Part shown: positions 32,801 to 41,573 of the stretch, piece by piece
How positions within the stretch are numbered: the stretch's first letter is position 1
Layout of the letters: every line of letters begins with the position of its first letter
Assembly (NCBI GenBank): GCA_038225475.1
Contig: JBBRRA010000005.1
Span: 177,827-241,826 of the forward strand
Direction: 5' to 3'
DNA from: Polymorphobacter_B sp038225475
GTDB lineage: Bacteria > Pseudomonadota > Alphaproteobacteria > Sphingomonadales > Sphingomonadaceae
Length of the DNA: 64,000 nucleotides
The notes under the pieces: model-generated
Databases searched by the model: none
What the model saw: the letters and a program-made list of their open reading frames with translations, nothing else
What the model was told of the DNA's origin: nothing
Made by a program: the position numbers and the translations under genes

Positions 32801-33382
32801 ATGACCGATAGTGATCCCTTCGCGCGCTTTGCAGCCTGGTTTGCCGAAGCGGACGCCAGCGAGGTCAATGATGCCAACGCAATGGCTCTGACGACCGCGA
32901 CTACCGATGCGAGGCCGTCGGTGCGGATCGTGCTGTTAAAGGCTTGGGATACGAATGGCTTTGTATTCTATACGAACCTCGAAAGCCGCAAGGGCCGCGA
33001 ATTGGCAGCAAACGCCGAGGTTGCGCTGAATTTTCACTGGAAGTCGCTGCGTCGGCAAGTTCGCATCGAAGGCCGCGCCGAGCCGGTAACCGCTGCCGAA
33101 GCCGACGCCTATTTTGCTACGAGGCCCCGCGATTCGCAGCTTGGCGCATGGGCGTCGGAGCAGTCTAGGCCACTTGCCGACCGCGCAACGTTCGATGCGC
33201 GCTTTGCCGAGGTTGCGGCGAAGTTCGACCGGGTTGAAGTTCCCCGCCCCGGCCACTGGTCGGGCTGGCGCGTCGTGCCGCAAGTCATCGAGTTCTGGCA
33301 AGACCGCGAATTCCGCTTGCATGAGCGGTTGGTATTTGCGCGCAGCAATGGCCGCTGGACAAGCGGCATGCTGTTTCCGTGA
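32801..33382 (+). CDS. pdxH: Pyridoxamine 5'-phosphate oxidase
   Basis: A 193-aa FMN enzyme that makes pyridoxal 5'-phosphate from the pyridoxine or pyridoxamine phosphate. It has SVRIVLLKAWDTNGFVFYTN, ESRKGRELAANAEVALNFHW (FMN contacts), RQVRIEGRAEPV, and the C-terminal substrate-binding PRPGHWSGWRVVPQVIEFWQ. GGGAG lies 7 nt before the ATG. The stop overlaps the GTG of the CDF transporter gene. Confidence 0.94.
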   Translation: MTDSDPFARFAAWFAEADASEVNDANAMALTTATTDARPSVRIVLLKAWDTNGFVFYTNLESRKGRELAANAEVALNFHWKSLRRQVRIEGRAEPVTAAEADAYFATRPRDSQLGAWASEQSRPLADRATFDARFAEVAAKFDRVEVPRPGHWSGWRVVPQVIEFWQDREFRLHERLVFARSNGRWTSGMLFP

Positions 33383-34290
33383 GCGGCGTTCATCAGCACC
33401 ATCGCGGCGAGTTGACGCGCCGCGCAGCGATCGCGTCGGTGACGGTCGCGTCGGTCTTGCTCGGACTGAAACTATGGGCGGCGCGCGCAACCGGTTCGGT
33501 GGCGATGCTCGGCAGCCTCGCCGACACCGCGCTCGACCTGTTTGCCGCTATGGTGACATTTTACGCGGTATGGTTGGCGGCGCAGCCGGCGGATGCCGAT
33601 CATCGCTTCGGACACGGCAAGGCCGAGGCGATTTCGGCACTCATGCAGACCCTCGTCATCCTTGCTTCTGCAGCCGCCATCGGCTGGCGCGCCGTGCTGC
33701 AGTTCGGCGTCAGCGGGGAGCCGCGTGAAGCCGGTGTCGGCATCGGCGTATCGCTTGTTGGGGTCATATTGACCCTGGCACTCGTCGCATATCAGCGCCG
33801 CGTCGTGCGCGCGACCGGGTCAATCGCGATCAGCACCGATCAGTTGCATTATCAATCCGACCTGATGCTCAACCTTGCGGTGATCGCGGCGCTCGGGCTC
33901 GATGTCTGGGCAGGCCTGCACGGTGCCGACGCGGCATTCGGGATCGGCATCGCGGCCTATCTGGCATTTGGTGCCGTGCGTTCGGCCGGCGCTGCGCTCG
34001 ACATGTTGATGGACCGCGAATGGCCCGCCGAAAAGCGCGATCGATTGCTTGCGGTGGTTGCCGCGCATCCCGAGCTTGGCGGCGTGCACGAGCTTCGGAC
34101 CCGCAGTTCGGGCGTCACCGATTTCATCCAGTTCCACGTCTGGCTCGATCCCGAAATGACCGTCAAAGGCGCGCACGATATCGTCGACGCCGTCGAGGGC
34201 GAAGTAGCTGCGGCATTTCCGGGGGCCGAGATCCTGATTCATGTCGACCCGCTCGGCCATTATGATCGTCCACCGCTGCACGAGGACTGA
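33379..34290 (+). CDS. Cation diffusion facilitator (FieF/YiiP-like)
   Basis: A 303-aa metal/proton antiporter of the inner membrane, exporting divalent cations such as Fe2+ or Zn2+. It has six predicted helices, the metal-site pattern SLADTALDLFA (D-x3-D) in helix 2, and HRFGHGKAEAI after it. HYQSDLMLN in helix 5 carries the H-x3-D site. A cytoplasmic ferredoxin-like C-terminal domain follows (GVHELRTRSSGVTDFIQFHV). The GTG start overlaps the pdxH stop by 4 nt. Confidence 0.9.
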   Translation: MSGVHQHHRGELTRRAAIASVTVASVLLGLKLWAARATGSVAMLGSLADTALDLFAAMVTFYAVWLAAQPADADHRFGHGKAEAISALMQTLVILASAAAIGWRAVLQFGVSGEPREAGVGIGVSLVGVILTLALVAYQRRVVRATGSIAISTDQLHYQSDLMLNLAVIAALGLDVWAGLHGADAAFGIGIAAYLAFGAVRSAGAALDMLMDREWPAEKRDRLLAVVAAHPELGGVHELRTRSSGVTDFIQFHVWLDPEMTVKGAHDIVDAVEGEVAAAFPGAEILIHVDPLGHYDRPPLHED

Positions 34291-34292
34291 CC

Positions 34293-35111
34293 ATGCACCG
34301 CCTGCCGTTTCACCAGATCGATGCGTTCGCCTCACGGCCGTTCACCGGCAATCCGGCTGCGGTGATGCCACTCGATGATTGGCTCGACGATAAGACTTTG
34401 CTGGCGATCGCGGCGGAGAACAACCTTGCTGAAACTGCTTTCATCGTTGCGACGCCGGGCGCCACGGCCGACTTCGACCTGCGCTGGTTCACGCCAGCGG
34501 TCGAAGTCGCGCTGTGCGGGCACGCGACGCTGGCGAGCGGCCATTTTGTTCTGAGCGCACACCCTGAGCTTAATCAAGTAAGGTTTGCGACACGCAAGGC
34601 CGGCATCCTGACCGTCAGCCGCGACGGCCCCGCTTACGCGATGGACCTGCCGTCGTGGCCGACCGAACCCGACGACATCGCGGGGCTGGCAGCCGCTCTT
34701 GGTGCGGTGCCCGCCGAGGTGCGGACGCGCGAAACCGATTATATCGTCGCGGTATTCGACCACGCCTCGCAAGTTCGAGCGCTCAAGCCCGACTTCCGCG
34801 CGATTGCGGCGTTACAGGCGGGCGACGTGCTCTGTATCGCGACAGCGCCCGGCGATGGCGGTGTCGACGTGGTCAGTCGCGCGTTCGCTCCAGGGGCAGG
34901 CATCGACGAGGACCCCGTTACCGGCTCGGCGCACGCGATCATCGCGCCCTATTGGGCCGCAAGACTGCGTCGCGATAGTTTCAGCGCGTATCAGGCAAGC
35001 GCACGTGGGGGTGATGTCGCGTGCCGTGTCGCGGGCAACCGTGTCATTCTTGGCGGAACCTGCGTTACGGTGATCGAGGCGGTCCTGTTGTTGCCCTCCA
35101 GACCGGCTTGA
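34293..35111 (+). CDS. PhzF-family isomerase-like protein
   Basis: A 272-aa two-domain protein of the PhzF/diaminopimelate-epimerase fold. The catalytic glutamate lies in AENNLAETAFIV, preceded by QIDAFASRPFTGNPAAVM. RWFTPAVEVALCGHATLAS and GIDEDPVTGSAHAIIAPYWA are the other family blocks. Most housekeeping relatives have no known substrate, so no reaction is assigned. It begins 2 nt after the CDF gene and likely ends the pdxH transcription unit. Confidence 0.88.
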   Translation: MHRLPFHQIDAFASRPFTGNPAAVMPLDDWLDDKTLLAIAAENNLAETAFIVATPGATADFDLRWFTPAVEVALCGHATLASGHFVLSAHPELNQVRFATRKAGILTVSRDGPAYAMDLPSWPTEPDDIAGLAAALGAVPAEVRTRETDYIVAVFDHASQVRALKPDFRAIAALQAGDVLCIATAPGDGGVDVVSRAFAPGAGIDEDPVTGSAHAIIAPYWAARLRRDSFSAYQASARGGDVACRVAGNRVILGGTCVTVIEAVLLLPSRPA

Positions 35112-35128
35112 GCTTCATCCTCAGGTCG

Positions 35129-35157
35129 TTGCGATAAACACTTTAATTGCGTATAGC
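35129..35157 (+). promoter_or_regulatory. Putative sigma70 promoter of the P450 gene
   Basis: TTGCGA and TATAGC are separated by 17 bp, with an AT-rich spacer, ending 25 nt before the P450 start codon. The fit to consensus is fair for a GC-rich alphaproteobacterium. Confidence 0.4.
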
Positions 35158-35182
35158 GGCTCCGCACTCGGGGAGAGCAGCA

Positions 35183-36568
35183 ATGAATGCGCCGGTATCG
35201 TCGAAGACTTTCGTGCCCGACGCGAAGGATCTGCATCTGCCGACCTATGCCGAGCTCAAGCATGTGCCCGGTTTGAAGCCGCACCCGATTCCGATCTTGC
35301 GGACGATCAAATTCCTCAAAGATCCGCTCGCCGGGGTCACGGCGAACGTCAAAAATTTTGGGCACGTCTATCGCGTCAATAATTTCGGTGGCTGGAATAT
35401 CGGACTGATCGGGGCCGACGCCAACGAGCTTGTGCTGTTCAACAAGGACGGTAATTTTTCATCGGAACTCGGGTGGAATCCGATCCTGGGCCGCGTCTTC
35501 CCGCGCGGGTTGATGATGATGGACGGCGATCACCACCGCGCCGACCGCAAGACACTCGGCGTCGCGTTCAAGCCCGAGCCAATGCGCATTTACATGGCTG
35601 CCTTGAACGACGGAATCATCCGCGGCATTGGCAAATGGGCCGCAACGCCCGAGTTTAAATTCTATCCGGCGATCAAGCAGTTGACGCTCGATCTTGCGGC
35701 GGCGTCGTTTCTCGGTATCCCATGGGGTCCTGAAGCCGACCAGATCAATCAGGCGTTCGTCGACATGGTCGCTGCTTCGGTCGGCATTGTCCGCGTACCG
35801 ATCCCCGGCACCGCGATGGCACGCGGTGTAAAGGGGCGCAAGTTCATGTGCAGCTTCTTTGCACGCGAAATTCCCAAGCGCCGCGGCGCCACCGGCGACG
35901 ACATCTTCACGCAGGTCTGCAACGCTCGAAACGATGCCGGTACGCTGCTCGATGACCAGGAAATTATCGACCATATGAATTTCCTGATGATGGCGGCGCA
36001 TGACACGCTGACGTCGTCGCTAACCTCAATGGTCTATTATCTTGGCAAGAATCCCGAATGGCAGGACCGACTGCGCACCGAAATCCTTGCGGTGCGCGCC
36101 AGCGCCGGGCCGGAATTGCCCTATGAGCGCCTTGGCGAGCTCGAGCAGGTCGAATGGGCGTTCAAGGAGGCTTTGCGACTCCTGCCGCCAGTGCCATCGG
36201 TGCCCCGTCGAGCACTGCGCGACTTCGAATTCGGCGGCTTCAAGATTCCTGCCGGTACACACGTCGGGGTTAACCCGATGTATACGCACCGCATGACCGA
36301 ATATTGGGACGAGCCGGAAACGTTCGACCCCTCGCGTTTCAGCCACAACCGATCGAAGGGTCGCCATAAATATGCCTGGGTGCCGTTTGGCGGCGGCGCG
36401 CACATGTGCCTCGGGCTGCACTTTGCTTATATGCAGGCAAAGGCGTTCTTTTACGTGCTGTTGAGCGAATACCGCATCGTGCTCCCAGCGGACTATGTCT
36501 GCGACTTCAATATGTTCCCGATTCCCAAGCCCAAGGATGGCTTGCCGGTACGGATCGAGCGACTTTGA
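35183..36568 (+). CDS. Cytochrome P450
   Basis: A 461-aa soluble-type heme monooxygenase. It has the I-helix oxygen-activation motif in MAAHDTLTSSLTSMVYYLGK (about residue 270), the ExxR pair in FKEALRLLPP (about 328), and the heme-binding loop FGGGAHMCLGLHFAYMQAK with ligand Cys near 408. The overall pattern recalls the CYP120/CYP51-like group rather than camphor-type P450s, but the substrate is unknown. A terpenoid or carotenoid cleavage product is one guess from the crt neighbourhood. The ATG at 35183 follows GGGGAGAG. A hydrolase gene starts inside its stop. No ferredoxin or ferredoxin reductase is adjacent. Confidence 0.92.
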   Translation: MNAPVSSKTFVPDAKDLHLPTYAELKHVPGLKPHPIPILRTIKFLKDPLAGVTANVKNFGHVYRVNNFGGWNIGLIGADANELVLFNKDGNFSSELGWNPILGRVFPRGLMMMDGDHHRADRKTLGVAFKPEPMRIYMAALNDGIIRGIGKWAATPEFKFYPAIKQLTLDLAAASFLGIPWGPEADQINQAFVDMVAASVGIVRVPIPGTAMARGVKGRKFMCSFFAREIPKRRGATGDDIFTQVCNARNDAGTLLDDQEIIDHMNFLMMAAHDTLTSSLTSMVYYLGKNPEWQDRLRTEILAVRASAGPELPYERLGELEQVEWAFKEALRLLPPVPSVPRRALRDFEFGGFKIPAGTHVGVNPMYTHRMTEYWDEPETFDPSRFSHNRSKGRHKYAWVPFGGGAHMCLGLHFAYMQAKAFFYVLLSEYRIVLPADYVCDFNMFPIPKPKDGLPVRIERL

Positions 36569-37533
36569 AACGACGCTTAGGCTGGGTGATTGCCGGCATT
36601 GCGGTATCGCTGGCTATTGCTTGGCTGGTGTTGCGCGTTCCCGATATTCCAATCGCCACCCTGCGCGCGAAATATGCTTCGCCTGCGTCGCAGTTCGTAA
36701 ATGTCATACCGGGCCTGGCGGTTCACCTACGCGACGAGGGCAATCGCAATGGGCCAGCGATCGTGCTGCTCCATGGTTCGAACGCTTCGCTCCATACGTG
36801 GGAGCCGTGGGTCGCGCGGCTCGGCGCCACCTACCGGATGATCAGTTTTGATCTACCCGCACACGGGCTGACCGGGCCTGATCCGCACAATGACTACAGC
36901 CCTGCCGAATCAGCGCGAATCGTCGCTGCGGTCGCCGATCACCTCGGCCTTCGCCGCTTCGTGCTGGCGGGAAACTCGATGGGCGGCGGCATCGCCGCGC
37001 GCTTTGCTGTCTCTTATCCCGACCGGCTCGACGGTCTGATCCTTGTCGACGCGGGTGGCCAGCCGCAGTCGGGGCCACGCGACATTCCGTTGGCATTCCG
37101 CATCGCTGACACGCCGATCCTCCGCAATATTGTCGCCGGATTCACACCCCGCTGGCTGGTGGCCAATGGTGTGATGGGCGCGGTGTCGGTTCAATCGGTA
37201 ATGACCCCGGCGGTCATCGATCGCTATTGGGAGCTGCTGCGCTATCCCGGCAACCGCGCCGCGACGCTGCAGCGGTTTAAACAGGGGTACGGCAGTGTCG
37301 TCCCAGCCGAACTGGCGCATGTTGCAACGCCTACGCTTATTTTGTGGGGCCGCGAAGACCGGTTTATCCCTGTGACTTCGGCGGCCTATTTCGCCAAGTA
37401 TCTTCCGCACAGCCAGACGCTGATCTTCGATCATGTCGGCCACCTGCCGATGGAAGAAACGCCCGATGCCTCGGCAGCAGCGGTCGCGACCTTCATGGCA
37501 TCGCTAGATCACAGGCCCCTCGCCGCGCAGTGA
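36565..37533 (+). CDS. Alpha/beta hydrolase, membrane-anchored
   Basis: A 322-aa protein with an N-terminal membrane anchor (LGWVIAGIAVSLAIAWLVL) and an alpha/beta hydrolase domain. It has the oxyanion region IVLLHGSNASLHTWEPW, the nucleophile elbow GNSMGGG (Ser), the acid in ILWGREDRFIP and the histidine in FDHVGHLPMEE. It starts at a TTG whose last two bases begin the P450 stop (TTGA), so translation is probably coupled and the two enzymes may act in sequence. The end overlaps the convergent regulator gene by 30 nt. Substrate unknown; it may be periplasmic. Confidence 0.88.
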   Translation: MKRRLGWVIAGIAVSLAIAWLVLRVPDIPIATLRAKYASPASQFVNVIPGLAVHLRDEGNRNGPAIVLLHGSNASLHTWEPWVARLGATYRMISFDLPAHGLTGPDPHNDYSPAESARIVAAVADHLGLRRFVLAGNSMGGGIAARFAVSYPDRLDGLILVDAGGQPQSGPRDIPLAFRIADTPILRNIVAGFTPRWLVANGVMGAVSVQSVMTPAVIDRYWELLRYPGNRAATLQRFKQGYGSVVPAELAHVATPTLILWGREDRFIPVTSAAYFAKYLPHSQTLIFDHVGHLPMEETPDASAAAVATFMASLDHRPLAAQ

Positions 37534-38385
37534 CGCCAGATAGTCGAGCATCGACTGCGCCGCAGCATCGCCCAGGGTAATAAACGCGCGGCGCGCATCC
37601 TTCGGGTCGAGATGCCGGATGAACACACCGGAGTCGCACAGCGTGCGAATCCAGCGCAGGCCCGTCGTTGTCGGCACCGCAGCCGCAATGCACAGGCTGG
37701 ATACCGACACCTGCTTATTTTCGAGACGTGCCGCGATTAGGTCGAGCAGCATGTCCCATGCCGGATCGGAAAAGAGTTCGGCCGGAAAGAAGCGCTCGCG
37801 CAACCGCCGCGTCTTGATGATCGCGCGGACCTGAACCGCCGTCACCGGCAGTTCTCCCCCAGCGGCAACGCGCCGCTCGCCCTGCGCGAGCGTCGCCAGT
37901 GCCGCAGCAATCCGTTCGACCTCGGTACTGAGAGCGCCAAGCGCGGCGGCGCTGCGATCGGAAATGTCAGCGACGCCTAGCGTTGCCGATGCCTTGTCTA
38001 GCGCACGGTCAATCGCAGCGAGATAGTCGCCGTCGGCGACATCGCTCGCGACAAAATCGGCAAGGTTGGCATCGAGCGCCAGACCGGCTGCATCAGCATC
38101 GGCATCGTCGACGACGACGATCAAGTGCGGCGATCCCGGGCGGCACAGCCGTTCGAGCAGTTCTGCGGTGAGCAAGCTGGTATCGATTATCACCGCCGCG
38201 ACCGACCAATCGGTGCCGAGCCTGGCGAGCACAGCTTCACCGCTATCGACAAAAGCGGCAGCAAAATCCGCCGCGGCAAGCAACCGGCGATGCCGATCGG
38301 CACGAGCAGCCGCTTCGGCCACGATAATGCTTCCGCTATTGCGCCGGTGCACGGTCGTCGCCGTCATTGCTTGTTGTTCAGTCAT
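37504..38385 (-). CDS. Pseudo-receiver plus winged-helix regulator
   Basis: A 293-aa probable transcription regulator. The first ~130 residues have the beta/alpha rhythm of a receiver domain (SGSIIVAEAA; VAAVIIDTSLLTAELL; HLIVVVDDADADAAG) but lack the N-terminal acidic pair, so phosphorylation looks unlikely. A coiled linker follows. The C-terminal ~100 residues form a MarR-like winged helix (VSVSSLCIAAAVPTTTGLRW, then LDPKDARRAFITLGDAA). I start it at the ATG at 38385 behind GGGGG. It lies next to the flagellar region and is divergent from a sigma54 activator, so a motility role is possible but unproven. Confidence 0.65.
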   Translation of the reverse strand: MTEQQAMTATTVHRRNSGSIIVAEAAARADRHRRLLAAADFAAAFVDSGEAVLARLGTDWSVAAVIIDTSLLTAELLERLCRPGSPHLIVVVDDADADAAGLALDANLADFVASDVADGDYLAAIDRALDKASATLGVADISDRSAAALGALSTEVERIAAALATLAQGERRVAAGGELPVTAVQVRAIIKTRRLRERFFPAELFSDPAWDMLLDLIAARLENKQVSVSSLCIAAAVPTTTGLRWIRTLCDSGVFIRHLDPKDARRAFITLGDAAAQSMLDYLASLRGEGPVI

Positions 38386-38504
38386 CGCGCCCCCACGCTC
38401 ATTGCCGTCTGGCATCCACCGCCAAAGCGGCGACGAATGCCGCACCAGCACGCCGACCTGATGTCCAAATCGGATGCAAGTCAGTGGTTTAGGCGACGAA
38501 CATT

Positions 38505-38517
38505 GGGTTAAGGTTAA
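38505..38517 (+). promoter_or_regulatory. Tandem TTAACC half-sites, possible CtrA box
   Basis: GGGTTAAGGTTAA reads as two tandem TTAACC units on the opposite strand. TTAACC is the core of the CtrA half-site, although the standard TTAA-N7-TTAA spacing is absent. It lies about 90 nt upstream of the sigma54 activator gene. Confidence 0.3.
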
Positions 38518-38603
38518 TCACGACACCGGCTGTGAGGAGGGCTCAGCCTTGGTCGCTCAAACGGACACAGGTGCTGTGTCCGCGGCTGCGAACGGAGGCG
38601 GAC

Positions 38604-39650
38604 ATGGGCGCGCAATGGGGGCATCCGGGGGGGCATCTGGGGGAGCATCCAGTTGCACGGACAAGACTGGCAGAGCTCATCGGCGAAAGCCGGGCCATAT
38701 GTGCGGTTCGATCGCTTATCGACCGTCTAGCAGCGTCGACGGCGTCGGTGCTGGTCACGGGCCCGTCGGGAACCGGCAAGGAAGTTGTCGCGCAATTGCT
38801 CCACCAGCGAAGCCTGCGTGCCGCGCATCCCTTTGTCGCGCTCAACTGCGCAGCGATCCCGCGCGAGTTGTTGGAAAGCGAAATCTTCGGCCATGACGCA
38901 GGTGCGTTTACCGGCGCGACACGGACGCGACGCGGGCGTTTCGAAGCGGCCGATCGCGGCACGCTGTTCCTCGACGAAATCGGCGATATGCCCGCCGATA
39001 TGCAGGTGAAGCTCCTGCGCATTCTCGAAACGCGCATTGTCGAGCGTGTCGGGGGCAGCGCGGGTGTGCCGGTTGATGTGCGCTTGGTAGCGGCAACGAA
39101 TGTCGACCTTGGCGGTGCGATCGCCATCGGCAGCTTTCGCGAGGACTTATTCTATCGGCTCAACGTCGTTCAAATCGAACTGCCACCGCTCGCGGAGCGC
39201 CCGTCGGACATTCCGCTGCTGCTCGAACATTTCGCGGGAATTGCCGCCAGCGGCGACCGCCGCGTCCGGTTTGCAGCGGCAACGGTGGCTTGGTTGAGCC
39301 TGCAGGCCTGGCGCGGGAACGTCCGCGAACTTCGCAACTTCGTCGACCGGGCAACGGCGCTGCATCCAGGCGAGGTCATCGACCAGCGGCTTGCCGCTGA
39401 ACTATTGCACGTCGACCGGCAACCAATCGACCGCTGGCTTACCGCGAGACCGGTGGCCCCCGTGGCCATCGGCGATGCGCCGATCGATCTCAAGGCGCTG
39501 CTCGATGAGGTTGAGCAATCCTACATCGAGCAGGCGCTCGACCGGAGCGACGGCATGGTCGCAGCGTCTGCACGCCTGTTGGGGTTGCGCCGCACTACGC
39601 TGATTGAAAAGATGCGCCGCCTCAATATCCAGCGCCCGATGCTCAACTAG
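38604..39650 (+). CDS. Sigma54-dependent activator, FleQ-like (flagellar)
   Basis: A 348-aa enhancer-binding protein. After ~30 variable residues comes the AAA+ domain with Walker A (VLVTGPSGTGKEVVAQLL), the sigma54-contact loop GAFTGA in FGHDAGAFTGATRTRRGRF, Walker B (GTLFLDEIGDMPADMQVKLL) and the arginine finger region (FREDLFYRLNVV). A Fis-type helix-turn-helix (ARLLGLRRTTLIEKMRRLNI) ends it. There is no receiver domain, so activity should be set by expression or by a partner protein. GGAGG precedes the ATG at 38604. G-rich tandem repeats fall within codons 5-16. It converges on fliS with an 8-nt overlap. Confidence 0.87.
   Translation: MGAQWGHPGGHLGEHPVARTRLAELIGESRAICAVRSLIDRLAASTASVLVTGPSGTGKEVVAQLLHQRSLRAAHPFVALNCAAIPRELLESEIFGHDAGAFTGATRTRRGRFEAADRGTLFLDEIGDMPADMQVKLLRILETRIVERVGGSAGVPVDVRLVAATNVDLGGAIAIGSFREDLFYRLNVVQIELPPLAERPSDIPLLLEHFAGIAASGDRRVRFAAATVAWLSLQAWRGNVRELRNFVDRATALHPGEVIDQRLAAELLHVDRQPIDRWLTARPVAPVAIGDAPIDLKALLDEVEQSYIEQALDRSDGMVAASARLLGLRRTTLIEKMRRLNIQRPMLN
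38616..38650 (+). repeat. Three imperfect 12-bp G-rich tandem repeats
   Basis: Copies of the form GGGGGxGCATCC begin near 38616, 38627 and 38639, each carrying a G-run; the central run is seven G long. They encode the Gly-His-rich GHPGGHLGEHP at the start of the sigma54 activator. Slipped-strand changes here would shift the frame right after the start codon. Confidence 0.6.
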
Positions 39651-40101
39651 CCGAAGGCCATATCGAAGCCGGAACGGCAATGGCATTCCAGCTTGCCTGG
39701 AGCTCGGCAATATGTGCGGCCGCAGCAGCAAACGCGTCGCCCCGCGCTTCCTCATTGCCGATCACGATCAACGTGCGTGCGTGCGCATAGGCGGCGGCCA
39801 GCGCAATTGCGACCGAACCGCCCCGCGCGAAGTCGAGACTGCTGCTGAGGGCGTCGACGATCGCTAGCGCTTTGGTGACCGCGCGTAATCGTTGCAATGC
39901 CGGTGCAGCACCGATGCTTGTCGTTGAACGCTGCGCTGCGCCGATCGCCTCGCGCAACCCGGTGAACAACATAGCGACCAAGGCGTGCGGGCTCGCTGCA
40001 TCGACCCGACTGCTTAGATCGAGCGTGCGGTAGTGATCGCCAACACGCGCCAGCGCTGCTGGTGCCATGGCGGCGGGGCGTTTGATGGCAAGTTGCTGCA
40101 T
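39643..40101 (-). CDS. fliS: FliS-like flagellar export chaperone
   Basis: A 152-aa mostly helical protein directly downstream of fliD, the usual place for fliS. The FliS pattern of a tyrosine followed by a SPHxLVxMLFxGL segment can be read as DHYRTLDLSSRVDAASPHAL and VAMLFTGLREAI. FliS keeps flagellin unfolded before export. Outside this block, conservation is too weak to be certain. The C-terminus is longer and more alanine-rich than in typical FliS. It is the last gene of the flagellar run. Confidence 0.65.
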   Translation of the reverse strand: MQQLAIKRPAAMAPAALARVGDHYRTLDLSSRVDAASPHALVAMLFTGLREAIGAAQRSTTSIGAAPALQRLRAVTKALAIVDALSSSLDFARGGSVAIALAAAYAHARTLIVIGNEEARGDAFAAAAAHIAELQASWNAIAVPASIWPSAS

Positions 40102-40118
40102 GACTGTCTCCGTCGTCC

Positions 40119-41543
40119 TTAGGGAGTTGTGCGGTTCCAGGCCTTGACCTGTTCGTCGAGAAACGACTGGGTGGCCTTTGATGCCGCAACCGCCGCTTCC
40201 ATCGCGGCATATTGCGCGACGAGCCCGGCGCGATAGTCGGCGGTGCGCGCCGTCAGGGTTGCACGGCTACTGGCGATGGCGGTTCGCTGCTGGGTTAGTG
40301 CGTCGGTCGTCCCGCCGCTACCGACGACGGCATCGAACCCGCTCCTGATACGTGCCAGCGGGCCGCTGGCGGCAGTTAGCCCACTCAAAAGCGCGTTGAC
40401 CGCATCCGGATTGGCGGTAACGGCAGCGGCGAGGCGGGCATCATCAACGGTCAGCGTGCCATCGCGAGCCGTCACCAGTCCAACATCGGCAAGCCGGTTC
40501 GGAACGCCCGCCGCGACGCCGGTCAGGACCGGCACCGACGTCAACGTCCCAAGCTGTTGCCGAAGCCGGCCAATCGCACCATCGCCAATCAAAGCACCGG
40601 CCACCGATTGTGCATCTGCCGGCTTGGTCAGCGATGCGATCAGCCCGTTAAGCGCCGACAACGTTGCGGCGAGGTCTGAGACTGCGGTCTTGATGCCGGC
40701 GATGTCGCGCGACGGCGCGATCGTAACCGGGGCACCAAGGCTAACACTCCGGAGGGCGAGCGTGACGCCCGGGATCAGATCGGTAACTGTGTTCGAGGCG
40801 CGCGTGACGGAAATCCCGTCGAGAAGAAGATTGGCGTCCTGCGCCGTCGCTGCAGGCGTCATCGTACTGTTCGCGGGTGCATAGACGAAGTGCGCCAGCC
40901 CGATGTCGTCCGTTGCCGGGGACGCCTCGACCGTAAACGCCGACGCGGAACCAGTAGCACCCTTGAGAACCAGCCTTGCGCCTGCCCCGTCATTGATGAT
41001 CGTCGCCGTTACACCGGCGTGCGCAGCATTGATCGCATCACGCAGTCCCGAGAGCGTGTTATTTGTCGCATCAATCGTCACGGTGACCGGTGCGGCCAGC
41101 CCCGCAGCGAAACCGAATGTTCCGTCACCGGCTGTCACCGTGCCGGTCGTCAAGGTAATCGTGCCAAGGCCGACGGGCGCATCGGAAGTGGCAAGTGCGT
41201 TCGCCACGAGAGTCTGGCTGGTTGCCAGCCGCCGCACTTCGATTGCAGTGGGCAGCAACGACGGCGTTGTTCCCGACGTGGCGGTAGCAGCGACGATTGC
41301 GGTGTTGCTGCTGGAAGGCTGGGCCCCCAGCACCCCACCCGCCGTCCGCGACGCAAGCCCCGACACCATGCCGTCAAGGCCGGCACGGACTTGGGATAGC
41401 GCCGAGACTGTGGCCTCGACCTTGGTCGATCGCGATGTCAGCGCCGTAGCGCGCGGCGTATTCTCGGCGTTTACGAGGGCGTCGATCAGCGCGGTCGTAT
41501 CGACCCCGGATCCAACGCCCAAGCTGTTGAGGATGCTGACCAT
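40119..41543 (-). CDS. fliD: Flagellar hook-associated protein 2 (filament cap)
   Basis: A 474-aa exported protein that caps the filament and guides flagellin assembly. The N-terminus has the FliD signature (ILNSLGVGSGVDTTALIDAL and the VNAENTP that follows). The middle is the repetitive beta-rich domain common to FliD/flagellin proteins. The C-terminus is an amphipathic coiled coil (FDAVVGSGGTTDALTQQRTA onward). It begins 30 nt after flhB and is followed by the FliS-like gene 17 nt later. Confidence 0.9.
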   Translation of the reverse strand: MVSILNSLGVGSGVDTTALIDALVNAENTPRATALTSRSTKVEATVSALSQVRAGLDGMVSGLASRTAGGVLGAQPSSSNTAIVAATATSGTTPSLLPTAIEVRRLATSQTLVANALATSDAPVGLGTITLTTGTVTAGDGTFGFAAGLAAPVTVTIDATNNTLSGLRDAINAAHAGVTATIINDGAGARLVLKGATGSASAFTVEASPATDDIGLAHFVYAPANSTMTPAATAQDANLLLDGISVTRASNTVTDLIPGVTLALRSVSLGAPVTIAPSRDIAGIKTAVSDLAATLSALNGLIASLTKPADAQSVAGALIGDGAIGRLRQQLGTLTSVPVLTGVAAGVPNRLADVGLVTARDGTLTVDDARLAAAVTANPDAVNALLSGLTAASGPLARIRSGFDAVVGSGGTTDALTQQRTAIASSRATLTARTADYRAGLVAQYAAMEAAVAASKATQSFLDEQVKAWNRTTP

Positions 41544-41573
41544 GTCCAGTTTAACGACGTTACCGCGCGGTGC

